Shown one piece after another: positions 45,235 through 53,496 of a stretch of DNA of 64,000 nucleotides (position 1 is its first letter; the number at the start of each line of letters is the position of its first letter). A model generated the notes under the pieces. That model made no database searches. It was not told where the DNA came from and saw only the letters and a program-made list of their open reading frames with translations. The stretch is from Carnobacterium viridans (lineage in GTDB: Bacteria > Bacillota > Bacilli > Lactobacillales > Carnobacteriaceae): NCBI RefSeq assembly GCF_900102725.1, contig NZ_FNJW01000008.1, positions 2,330,501-2,394,500 on the forward strand, given 5' to 3'. Both the position numbers and the translations under genes were made by a program.

Positions 45235-46338
45235 ATGAAAATTTTATTATCTGGTGGGGGAACTGGAGGACATGTCTATCCAGCACTCGCACTTATGCGT
45301 CGAATACAAGAACTAAATCCAACGGCAGAATTTTTGTACGTTGGAACTGAAAAAGGGTTAGAAAAAAGAATTGTAAAGGAGTATGGGATACCTTTTGCTT
45401 CTGTAGAAATAAAAGGATTTAAACGCTCATTATCTCTTGATACAGTTAAAACGATACGGATGTTTATCAGTAGTATTAAGCAAGCTAAAAAAATTGTTAA
45501 GAACTTCCAACCTGATATTGTTATTGGGACGGGTGGGTATGTATGTGCGCCGATAGTATATGCTGCATCAAAATTAGGTGTGCCAAGCATAATCCATGAA
45601 CAAAATAGTGTTGCAGGTATAACGAATAAGTTTCTTGCACGTTATGTAACTAAAATAGCTATTTGTTTTGAAGAAGTTCGAAATGACTTTACTAAATATC
45701 CTGAAAAAGTTTGTTTTACAGGTAATCCAAGAGCACAAGAAGTCAGTACTGTGCAAAAAAATGCGGCTTTAGAAGAATACAATTTAGATTCTGAAAAACC
45801 AACTGTCTTGATTTTTGGTGGTAGCAGAGGAGCAAAAAAAATTAATGATGCTTTTGTCGAAGCTCTGCCTTTGTTAGCGAATAAAGATTATCAAGTATTG
45901 ATAGCTACAGGAGATATTCATTTTGAAAAAATTCAAAGTCAGTTAACAAAAATCAAGAATGAGAAGTTTAACGTTTCAGTAGTATCCTACATTCCGAATA
46001 TGCCAGAAGTCTTCTCGACAGTTTCTTTGGTTGTTTCAAGAAGCGGGGCTACAACGTTGGCAGAACTTACAGCACTTGGATTACCAAGCGTCTTGATTCC
46101 TAGTCCGTATGTGACCAATGATCACCAAACAAAAAATGCAGAAAGTTTAGTAAATAAAAACGCTGCAAAATTAATCAACGAATCAGAATTAACTGGAGAA
46201 AAGTTAGTCCAAATATTGGATGATCTAATGTTGAACCCAAACATGCGACAAGAAATGGCAAGAAATGCTAAAAAAATGGGTATGCCAGATGCTTCAGATA
46301 GAATAATTGAAGTAATAAATAAAATTGTGAAAAAATAA
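45235..46338 (+). CDS. murG: Undecaprenyldiphospho-muramoylpentapeptide beta-N-acetylglucosaminyltransferase
   Basis: 367-residue GT-B glycosyltransferase that converts lipid I to lipid II. The three glycine-rich motifs are visible: LSGGGTGGHVYPALA at the start, GTGGYVCAPIVYAA (about residue 100) and FGGSRGAKKIND. The C-terminal VSRSGATTLAEL binds UDP-GlcNAc. Membrane-associated on the inner face. Confidence 0.97.
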   Translation: MKILLSGGGTGGHVYPALALMRRIQELNPTAEFLYVGTEKGLEKRIVKEYGIPFASVEIKGFKRSLSLDTVKTIRMFISSIKQAKKIVKNFQPDIVIGTGGYVCAPIVYAASKLGVPSIIHEQNSVAGITNKFLARYVTKIAICFEEVRNDFTKYPEKVCFTGNPRAQEVSTVQKNAALEEYNLDSEKPTVLIFGGSRGAKKINDAFVEALPLLANKDYQVLIATGDIHFEKIQSQLTKIKNEKFNVSVVSYIPNMPEVFSTVSLVVSRSGATTLAELTALGLPSVLIPSPYVTNDHQTKNAESLVNKNAAKLINESELTGEKLVQILDDLMLNPNMRQEMARNAKKMGMPDASDRIIEVINKIVKK

Positions 46339-46361
46339 CTTTTATAAAGGAGGATAGGTGC

Positions 46362-47291
46362 ATGAGAAAACAGAATAAAAAACAAAAAGCTGTAACTAAC
46401 CTGCATCTTTCTTCTTTAAAAAAAGGAGAACAAAAAAAAGAAGCGGCAGATAGTGAGAAGCAAGCTGTATTTCAAAGAACAAAATCATTAGAACATACGT
46501 TACCAAAATTAAAAAAACAACGTCAGAAAAAACTTTTCTCACGATTAATCATGCTTATTTTATTATTTTCATTTGCAATTTTGATAGTTGTGTATTTTAT
46601 AAGTCCTTTAAGCAAAGTGGACATCGTTTCTGTTAGAGGTACAAAAGAAGTAGCCGATCAAGAAATAATTGATGAAAGTGGTATTAAATCTGGAGGTAAT
46701 CTCTGGGAAATATTCTTTGAAAGAAATAAAATTTCTGGAGAAGTTGTATCTGAACTGCCACAAGTTAAATCTATGAAAATTGTTTTAGATGGTTTGAATG
46801 ACTACACTTTGGAAATCCAAGAGTATGAGACAGTTGCTTATTTAGTTAAAGACAATAAATACTACAATATCCTTGAGAATGGGAAAATTGTAAATGAAAG
46901 TAGAAAAGTATCTATTGGAAACCCACCAATTTTCAAAGAGTTTGAAGAAAACAAAGCGTTAAAGGAAATGATTGCTCAATATCAGTCATTAAATGAAAAT
47001 ATCCAAAACAGTATTTCAGAAGTCCAGTATACGCCCAGTGAGGTTGACGATTATCTTATTAAGCTATATATGAATGATGGGAATGAAGTAATCGCTTCGA
47101 TACCTTCCTTTGCAGAAAAAATGAATTACTATCCTGATATGGTGAAAAAAGTGGGCGACCAAAAAGGAACAATAAATATTGAAGTTGGGGCTTATTTTTC
47201 TCCATTTAAATATAGTGAGGATAAAAAGGAAGAGTCAAACGGAACTTCTGATGAAAACGGTATTGAACTCGTTCCAGAAGAAGCCCAATAG
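46362..47291 (+). CDS. divIB: Cell division protein DivIB (FtsQ)
   Basis: 309-residue bitopic division protein. It has a long, very lysine-rich cytoplasmic part (residues 1-62), a membrane helix (about 63-84, RLIMLILLFSFAILIVVYF), a POTRA domain (VDIVSVRGTKEVADQEIIDE) and the FtsQ/DivIB domain, then an acidic tail. It forms a complex with FtsL and DivIC at the septum. AAAGGAGG precedes the ATG. A 135-bp gap follows, with a possible promoter and an inverted repeat before ftsA. Confidence 0.93.
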   Translation: MRKQNKKQKAVTNLHLSSLKKGEQKKEAADSEKQAVFQRTKSLEHTLPKLKKQRQKKLFSRLIMLILLFSFAILIVVYFISPLSKVDIVSVRGTKEVADQEIIDESGIKSGGNLWEIFFERNKISGEVVSELPQVKSMKIVLDGLNDYTLEIQEYETVAYLVKDNKYYNILENGKIVNESRKVSIGNPPIFKEFEENKALKEMIAQYQSLNENIQNSISEVQYTPSEVDDYLIKLYMNDGNEVIASIPSFAEKMNYYPDMVKKVGDQKGTINIEVGAYFSPFKYSEDKKEESNGTSDENGIELVPEEAQ

Positions 47292-47360
47292 AAAAAAGGA
47301 ATAAAAAGTTTTCTACTTAAATAGAAAAAAATACTGAAATACTTCGTAAATTGGTACCGC

Positions 47361-47399
47361 TTATGTTAAAATTGGTAATAACTATAGGTTTTAACATAA
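47361..47399 (+). promoter_or_regulatory. Inverted repeat and possible promoter before ftsA
   Basis: TTATGTTAAAA (47361-47371) and its exact complement TTTTAACATAA (47389-47399) are 17 bases apart. The left arm contains TGTTAAAAT, an extended -10-like element, so the repeat could be an operator on an internal ftsA-ftsZ promoter. There is no T-run, so it is not a terminator. Confidence 0.55.
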
Positions 47400-47426
47400 A
47401 ATGATGATATAGGAGGTTTCAATGAA

Positions 47427-48758
47427 TTGGGGAATACTGAAATGTATGTAAGTCTAGATATTGGAACCACTTCAATAAAAGTAGTTGTAGCTGAATATAT
47501 AAACGGACAAATGAATATTATTGGAGTAGGCAATGAAAAGTCTGAAGGCTTAAACCGTGGGATTATCGTAGATATTGATAAAACGGTACAATCAATTAAC
47601 AAAGCCATTAAACAAGCAGAGAAAAAAGCAAATGTAACTATTCGTAACGTTATTGTAGGCATTCCAAGTACATCTGTCGAAATAGAAGCGTGTCATGGAA
47701 TGGTAGCAGTATCAGGAGAAAATCGTGAGATTACTGAAGTAGACGTCCAAAATGTTTTGGCAGCTGCAATGGTAAAATCAGTTCCTCCGGAAAGAGAAAT
47801 CTTAACCATTTTACCGGAAGAATTTATTGTTGATGGATTTGATGGCATCAAAGATCCGAGAGGAATGATTGGCGTCCGTTTGGAAATGCATGCTATTATG
47901 TTAACTGGACCAAAAACTATCTTACATAACACGAAACGTTGTGTAGAAAAAGCTGGTTTACAAATTCAAAATATCGTCTTGCAGTCTTTGGCAGCAAGCA
48001 GTGTAGCAATGTCTAGCGGCGAAAGAGATTTTGGCACAATCTTGCTTGATTTGGGAGGCGGACAAACAACGGCTTCAGTTATGCATGATCACCAGTTGAA
48101 ATACACGTATGTAAATCAAGAGGGTGGAGATTACGTAACAAAAGATATCTCGGTTGTCTTAAACACCACCATTGAAAGTGCCGAAAGAATAAAACGTGAT
48201 TATGGATATGCTTTGCCAGAAGAAACTTCTCCAGAAGAAACTTTTCCAATAGAAGTGATTGGCAAAAGCCAACCGGTAAAAATTGATGAACGTTATTTGT
48301 CAGAGATTATTGAAGCTCGGATGGTTCAAATTTTTGAAAAAGTGAAATTTGAATTAGACAAGGTTGGAGCAAGAGCTTTACCTGGTGGAATGATTTTAAC
48401 GGGTGGTGCCGCAGCCTTACCTGGTGCAATAGAGCTTGCTGAAGATACGTTTGAAATTCCAGTTAAACTTTATATTCCTCATCAAATGGGTCTGCGTTAT
48501 CCAGCATTTACTACAGGTATAGGTTTGATTCAATATGAAGCTAACCTAGATGATATTCATCAAATTATGAAAGAATATCAATTAGGTGTTACAAGGTCAG
48601 AAGATTCTTCTTACAATGTTAAATCAGAAAATTTTCCAGAAAATGATGAACACAGTTTTTTAGAATATGAAAAAGAAAAACCCCTTAAAAAAGAAAAGAA
48701 ACAAGAAGACAAGTGGAGCAATAAGGCGAAAAACTTTATCTCAAATTTCTTTGATTAA
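47427..48758 (+). CDS. ftsA: Cell division protein FtsA
   Basis: 443-residue actin-like protein that tethers FtsZ to the membrane. The phosphate 1 motif is VSLDIGTTSIKVVVAE, and ILLDLGGGQTTASV is phosphate 2; GMILTGGAAALPG is the adenosine motif. The C-terminus KWSNKAKNFISNFFD is the amphipathic membrane-targeting helix. TTG at 47427 is chosen because AGGAGG is ten bases upstream and the resulting N-terminus matches homologues; the ATG at 47442 is an alternative. It precedes ftsZ by 36 bases. Confidence 0.96.
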   Translation: MGNTEMYVSLDIGTTSIKVVVAEYINGQMNIIGVGNEKSEGLNRGIIVDIDKTVQSINKAIKQAEKKANVTIRNVIVGIPSTSVEIEACHGMVAVSGENREITEVDVQNVLAAAMVKSVPPEREILTILPEEFIVDGFDGIKDPRGMIGVRLEMHAIMLTGPKTILHNTKRCVEKAGLQIQNIVLQSLAASSVAMSSGERDFGTILLDLGGGQTTASVMHDHQLKYTYVNQEGGDYVTKDISVVLNTTIESAERIKRDYGYALPEETSPEETFPIEVIGKSQPVKIDERYLSEIIEARMVQIFEKVKFELDKVGARALPGGMILTGGAAALPGAIELAEDTFEIPVKLYIPHQMGLRYPAFTTGIGLIQYEANLDDIHQIMKEYQLGVTRSEDSSYNVKSENFPENDEHSFLEYEKEKPLKKEKKQEDKWSNKAKNFISNFFD

Positions 48759-48794
48759 ATAAAATACATTCAGATTGTAGTAGGAGGAAATAGA

Positions 48795-50054
48795 ATGGAC
48801 TTAGAATTTGACACAAATCCAGCTAATGGAGCGATCATTAAAGTAATTGGTGTTGGTGGAGCTGGGAATAATGCGGTTAACCGAATGATTGATGAAAATG
48901 TACAAGGTGTAGAATTTATCGTAGCAAATACTGATTTACAAGCTTTAGCAGGTTCAAATGCTGAAGTAAAAATCCAACTTGGGCCAAAGTTAACACGTGG
49001 TCTAGGAGCAGGAGCAAATCCTGAGATTGGTCGTAAAGCAGCAGAAGAAAGTGAAGAACAAATTGCTGAATCATTACGTGGAGCAGATATGATTTTTGTA
49101 ACTGCTGGTATGGGTGGTGGAACAGGTACTGGTGCTGCACCTATCGTAGCTCGTATTGCTAAAGAGCAAGGCGCTTTAACAGTTGGAGTTATTACTAGAC
49201 CCTTTACTTTTGAAGGACCTAAACGTGGGCGTTTTGCTGCTGAAGGTGTAGCACAAATGAAAGAACACGTGGATACTCTTGTTATTATTTCAAATAATCG
49301 TTTATTAGAAATTGTTGATAAAAAGACACCAATGCTTGAAGCCTTCCATGAAGCCGATAACGTTTTACGCCAAGGTGTTCAAGGGATTTCAGATTTAATC
49401 ACTGCACCTGGATATGTAAACTTAGATTTTGCTGATGTAAAAACAGTTATGGAAAATCAAGGATCAGCATTAATGGGTATTGGTATGGCAAGTGGTGAAA
49501 ATCGTACAGTCGAAGCGACTAAAAAAGCAATTTCATCTCCATTGCTAGAAGTTTCCATTGATGGCGCAGAGTCTGTATTGTTAAATATTACAGGTGGATC
49601 TGACTTAACATTATTCGAAGCGCAAGATGCTTCAGATATCGTTTCAGCAGCCTCTACGACAGAAGTAAATATTATATTTGGTACTTCTATTAATGAAAAC
49701 TTAGGTGATGACGTTATTGTAACGGTTATTGCAACAGGTATCGATACAACTAAAGCAAAAGAAGTAAAACCACAAACAAGTGAAAGAAATCGAAACAGTT
49801 CTACTCAAAGAATTGTGCCTGAGACATCAGCTGCCCAATCAGATCAAACAAAAGATCCTTTTGGCGATTGGGACATTCGTCGCGAACCTAGTTTGCGTGA
49901 TCAAAGAGCTAAATCTCAATCGAATGAGTTAAATCAACAAAACGAAAAACCTGACTTCGATATTTTTAAACGAGAAGAAAAGCAAGAAAAAGAAAGTCAT
50001 CAAGAAGAAGATAATCTTGATACACCTCCATTCTTTAGAAGACGTCGTAAATAA
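48795..50054 (+). CDS. ftsZ: Cell division protein FtsZ
   Basis: 419-residue tubulin-like GTPase that forms the division ring. The N-terminal [15 protein letters not shown], the tubulin signature [15 protein letters not shown] (about residues 105-119) and the T7 loop [11 protein letters not shown] are present. A long glutamine- and charge-rich linker (about 320-400) leads to the C-terminal peptide [11 protein letters not shown] that binds FtsA and SepF. AGGAGG precedes the ATG. Confidence 0.98.
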   Translation: MDLEFDTNPANGAIIKVIGVGGAGNNAVNRMIDENVQGVEFIVANTDLQALAGSNAEVKIQLGPKLTRGLGAGANPEIGRKAAEESEEQIAESLRGADMIFVTAGMGGGTGTGAAPIVARIAKEQGALTVGVITRPFTFEGPKRGRFAAEGVAQMKEHVDTLVIISNNRLLEIVDKKTPMLEAFHEADNVLRQGVQGISDLITAPGYVNLDFADVKTVMENQGSALMGIGMASGENRTVEATKKAISSPLLEVSIDGAESVLLNITGGSDLTLFEAQDASDIVSAASTTEVNIIFGTSINENLGDDVIVTVIATGIDTTKAKEVKPQTSERNRNSSTQRIVPETSAAQSDQTKDPFGDWDIRREPSLRDQRAKSQSNELNQQNEKPDFDIFKREEKQEKESHQEEDNLDTPPFFRRRRK

Positions 50055-50056
50055 AA

Positions 50057-50731
50057 ATGAGTTCTGTTAAAGAAAATTGTCAAGAAATTGAACGTAAGTT
50101 AGGTTTGTCGTTAAAAAAAGTCAATCGAGAACGTTCTAGTATACAAGTTGTTGCAGTGACTAAAAGTGTTTCTAGTGAACAGGCTATTACTGTAATTGAA
50201 GAAGGCTATACGCATCTGGCAGAAAATCGTCCTGAAGGTTTGGAAGCAAAGTTGGAAGAACTAAATAATCCTCAATTGGTCTGGCATTATATTGGAAATC
50301 TACAAACAAGAAAAGTAAAGAAAGTAATCAATAAAATTGATTACTTTCATGCTTTGGATCGTTTGGCATTAGCTGAAGAAATTGAGAAGAGAGCGAATAA
50401 AACTATTTCTTGTTTTGTTCAAGTAAATGTGACGGGTGAAACTTCCAAAAGTGGTATAAGCCCGGATGATCTTGATGGATTTATTGATAGTCTTTTACAG
50501 TATCCAAAAATAAGAGTCGTTGGTTTAATGACTATGGCGCCTTTAAATGCTGAGGAGATAGTTGTTCGCAGGGCTTTTGCTCAGTTGAGAGACTTGCAAC
50601 AGACGATTCAAGAAAAAACACTCTCTCACGCCCCCTGTACAGAACTTAGTATGGGAATGAGTAAAGATTATACTATTGCTGCTGAAGAGGGAGCAACGTT
50701 TATTCGAATCGGAACGTCTTTTTTTGAATAA
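50057..50731 (+). CDS. yggS: YggS family PLP homeostasis protein
   Basis: 224-residue PLP-binding barrel protein without a catalytic domain. The cofactor lysine lies in VVAVTKSVSSEQA (about residue 36); AENRPEGLEAK, WHYIGNLQTRK and LSMGMSKDY are the family motifs. It controls free vitamin B6 levels in other bacteria (YlmE in Bacillus). It starts two bases after ftsZ, in the conserved order yggS-sepF-yggT-ylmH-divIVA. Confidence 0.93.
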   Translation: MSSVKENCQEIERKLGLSLKKVNRERSSIQVVAVTKSVSSEQAITVIEEGYTHLAENRPEGLEAKLEELNNPQLVWHYIGNLQTRKVKKVINKIDYFHALDRLALAEEIEKRANKTISCFVQVNVTGETSKSGISPDDLDGFIDSLLQYPKIRVVGLMTMAPLNAEEIVVRRAFAQLRDLQQTIQEKTLSHAPCTELSMGMSKDYTIAAEEGATFIRIGTSFFE

Positions 50732-50780
50732 AAATCAATTTCAGTAAAGAAGGAAATTGGTTTAAAAAGGAGGACTTTAA

Positions 50781-51266
50781 ATGAATATGTTAACTAATTT
50801 ATCTCAATTCTTTGGTTTAAATGATGAAGAAGAATTCGAACTAGAAACTGCAGCTGACAATCAAGAAAGTAGACCATCAAAAGCAGAAAAAAGTGAAACT
50901 AAGCGAGAATTAAAAAAACAACGAGCTTTCAATACACGTCGTGAACCAGCAACAACGAATAAAGTTGTTTCACTGAAAAACCCTGAGATCCCTTACCAAT
51001 CTAAAATTGTTGTTTTTGAACCTAGAGTTTATTCTGAAGTTCAAGAGATTGCAGATTTATTGCTTAGCAATCAATCAGTTGTTTTAAATTTTACTCGTAT
51101 TGAAGAAGATCAAGCTAAAAGAATCGTTGATTTTTTGACTGGAACTATCTACGCTATAAGCGGGGATATTCAGCGTATTGGTGAAGAAATTTTTTTATGT
51201 ACACCTAAGAATGTTGAAATAAATGGTGCATTGTCAGATGCTATGCAAGAAAATGATTTTTATTAA
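50781..51266 (+). CDS. sepF: Cell division protein SepF
   Basis: 161-residue SepF, an FtsZ-bundling protein and alternative membrane anchor. The N-terminus MNMLTNLSQFFGL is the amphipathic membrane helix; a disordered charged linker (about 20-70) leads to the C-terminal domain with VFEPRVYSEVQEIADLLL and FLTGTIYAISGDIQRIG. AAGGAGG precedes the ATG. Confidence 0.95.
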   Translation: MNMLTNLSQFFGLNDEEEFELETAADNQESRPSKAEKSETKRELKKQRAFNTRREPATTNKVVSLKNPEIPYQSKIVVFEPRVYSEVQEIADLLLSNQSVVLNFTRIEEDQAKRIVDFLTGTIYAISGDIQRIGEEIFLCTPKNVEINGALSDAMQENDFY

Positions 51267-51287
51267 AGAAAAGAGGAAAAATCGATA

Positions 51288-51575
51288 GTGGCTTATTTTA
51301 TGTCCTTACTTTACACGATACTTTCTAAAGCATTAGATATCTACTCTACTCTGATTATCGTATATATCTTAATGTCTTGGTTTCCTGGAGCTTATCAATC
51401 AAAATTTGGTCGTCTATTGTCATCTATTTGTGAGCCGTACCTAGGCTTCTTTAGACGGTTTATTCCACCAATTGGTATGATTAGTTTTTCAGGAATTGTT
51501 GCTTTGATTGTTTTAAATTTAGCTAAAAGCGGATTATATTCACTCTTTCAGCTAATCATGAGAATAGTGTATTAA
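51288..51575 (+). CDS. yggT: YggT family membrane protein
   Basis: 95-residue protein with two membrane helices (about residues 5-27 and 65-88) and the conserved SWFPGAYQSKFGRLLSSICEPYLGFFRRFIPP between them. Family function is unsettled, with links to envelope and division. GTG start with AGAGG upstream. Part of the division cluster. Confidence 0.9.
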   Translation: MAYFMSLLYTILSKALDIYSTLIIVYILMSWFPGAYQSKFGRLLSSICEPYLGFFRRFIPPIGMISFSGIVALIVLNLAKSGLYSLFQLIMRIVY

Positions 51576-51595
51576 TTGAAGGAGGTATTTTTCTA

Positions 51596-52378
51596 ATGAT
51601 TGAAAATGTCTATCAGCATTTTAGAAAAGAAGAGCAATCCTTTATTGATACAGTTATTGGTTGGATAAGAAACGTTGAAGATCAATATACTCCTTATTTG
51701 ACAAATTTTTTAGATCCACGTCAATTGCATATTGTAAAAACAATCGTTGGGAAAAATAGCGAGATTACTATTCATTCTTTTGGAGGATATGAAGCAGCAG
51801 AGAGGGTGAGAGCTTTCATCTGTCCTTCATATTTCACTCCAAAGCAGGATGATTTTGGAATAACGATTTGTGAAATCCGTTACCCTATAAAATTTGCATC
51901 GTTGTCGCATGGAAAAGTATTAGGAACTTTGCTTTCAACTGGACTAAAAAGGGATTATTTCGGAGATATTATTTCGGATGGTGCACGTTGGCAAGTATTT
52001 GTCGAAAATACAACGAAAAGTTATGTGGAGCAGCAAGTTATCAGTATTGGGAAAGTTGCAGTCCGTATGGAAGAAAGAAACTATACCGACATTTTAGTTC
52101 CTATAGATAATTGGACAATTGAGAGTCAAACCGTTTCATCCATGCGTTTGGATACATTGGTTTCCAGCGTATTCAAGATATCTAGACAACGCGCCAAACA
52201 GATGATTGAATCAGGAAAAGTGAAGTTGAATTGGGTTGAATCAACTCGACCGGATTTTGAAATCGGGTTGCTAGATATTGTTTCAGTTCGTGGATACGGA
52301 CGATTACAAGTTCAAGAAATTGAAGGCAAAACTAAAAAGGATAAATGGCGTTTGCAGTTAGGTGTATTATATAAATAA
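51596..52378 (+). CDS. ylmH: YlmH family RNA-binding protein (S4 domain)
   Basis: 260-residue protein with an N-terminal YlmH domain and a C-terminal S4 domain (from about residue 180, SMRLDTLVSSVFKISRQRAKQMIESG). Relatives bind the ribosome and act in rescue of stalled 50S subunits. GGAGG precedes the ATG. Conserved position between yggT and divIVA. Confidence 0.92.
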   Translation: MIENVYQHFRKEEQSFIDTVIGWIRNVEDQYTPYLTNFLDPRQLHIVKTIVGKNSEITIHSFGGYEAAERVRAFICPSYFTPKQDDFGITICEIRYPIKFASLSHGKVLGTLLSTGLKRDYFGDIISDGARWQVFVENTTKSYVEQQVISIGKVAVRMEERNYTDILVPIDNWTIESQTVSSMRLDTLVSSVFKISRQRAKQMIESGKVKLNWVESTRPDFEIGLLDIVSVRGYGRLQVQEIEGKTKKDKWRLQLGVLYK

Positions 52379-52461
52379 CTCTTAACTCATTTACTTGTAG
52401 ATTAGTTTATGATAATTTAGTACTAAAGCACGTAAAAATTAAAAAAATGGAGGTGTCTTAT

Positions 52462-53148
52462 ATGGTGTTGACTCCCTTAGATATACATAACAAAGAGTTC
52501 CCTGTCAAGATGCGAGGCTACGATCAAGATCAAGTAAACGATTATTTAGATCAAATCATTAAGGACTACGAAATGGTTTTAAAAGAAAAACGTGAATTAG
52601 AAAAAAACTTGCAATTTTCTGAAGAAAAAGTTGGACACTTCAACAATCTTCAAGACGCTTTAAATAAATCGATTATTGTTGCTCAAGATGCAGCAGATAG
52701 ATTAAAAGAAAATGCGGCTAAAGAAGCAAATATTATTCGTTTAGAAGCTGAAAAAAATGCGGATCGTTTGTTAGATGAGGCCGTTTCTAAAGCTAGAAAA
52801 ATTACTACTGAAACAGATGAATTGAAAAAACAAAGTAGAGTCTTTAAACAACGTCTGCAGATTATGATAGAATCTCAACTAGAAATGGTTAAGAATTCAG
52901 AATGGGATGATTTGTTAAGACCTGCTGAAGAAGAAACGCTCAACATTCCTACATTAAAAGAAATATTAGCAAGTGTTAATCAACCAGAAGAAGTTGTCAG
53001 TTCTAATGTTGAATCGAACGATGAAACAATTGGAGAAAATAATTCTGAGAAACTGACAGTAGTTAGCGCTAATGAAATAGAAAACAATGATACACAAGAA
53101 CAGCCTTCATTAGAAGGCACTTTGCCCGCTATTGAATTGCCTAAATAA
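52462..53148 (+). CDS. divIVA: Cell division initiation protein DivIVA
   Basis: 228-residue coiled-coil protein that marks curved membrane at septum and poles. The N-terminal crossed-loop membrane-binding motif is LTPLDIHNKEFPVKMRGYDQ, followed by QVNDYLDQIIKDYE; coiled coil runs to about residue 150, then an acidic disordered tail. The ATG at 52462 with GGAGGTG upstream is the natural start; the ATG at 52447 lies on the ribosome site. It ends the division cluster before the ileS leader. Confidence 0.95.
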   Translation: MVLTPLDIHNKEFPVKMRGYDQDQVNDYLDQIIKDYEMVLKEKRELEKNLQFSEEKVGHFNNLQDALNKSIIVAQDAADRLKENAAKEANIIRLEAEKNADRLLDEAVSKARKITTETDELKKQSRVFKQRLQIMIESQLEMVKNSEWDDLLRPAEEETLNIPTLKEILASVNQPEEVVSSNVESNDETIGENNSEKLTVVSANEIENNDTQEQPSLEGTLPAIELPK

Positions 53149-53159
53149 GTAAAAGCAAT

Positions 53160-53399
53160 GAATGGAACAGAAAAACGCTAGAACACTAAAGTAAGCGAGT
53201 TAGGAATAGTGAAAGCCTAACAGTCCCTTCTAGTTGTCAGATCCTCCAGGAGTGTTAATTTGAACTTGAGTAAAATTAACCGTTTAATTGACGTTATACA
53301 ATTACTTAAGAGAAGGAAAGAATTTTGAATTTTTCCCTTCTAAATTTGGGTGGTACCACGAAGATTTCGTCCCTCTAGGGATGAAGTCTTTTTTTTTTT
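53160..53399 (+). promoter_or_regulatory. T-box riboswitch leader of ileS (isoleucine)
   Basis: The T-box core GGGTGGTACCACG lies at about 53348-53360, followed by a terminator stem (GATTTCGTCCCT with AGGGATGAAGTC) and a long T-run to 53399. Stem I can be drawn from AACACT (53183-53188) to AGTGTT (53251-53256) and contains an AGTA motif and an inner GTTAGG/CCTAAC hairpin. ATC at 53241-53243, just before the lower 3' arm, is a plausible isoleucine specifier codon. Uncharged tRNA(Ile) should favour read-through into ileS. It fills most of the 348-bp gap after divIVA. Confidence 0.93.
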
Positions 53400-53496
53400 G
53401 ATAAGATTAGTTGCAATTGATATATCTCAGTTGTATGATGAGCATGTCGTTTTGGAACTAAGAAGATAAATCATAACAAATAAGGAGTAGATCTTA

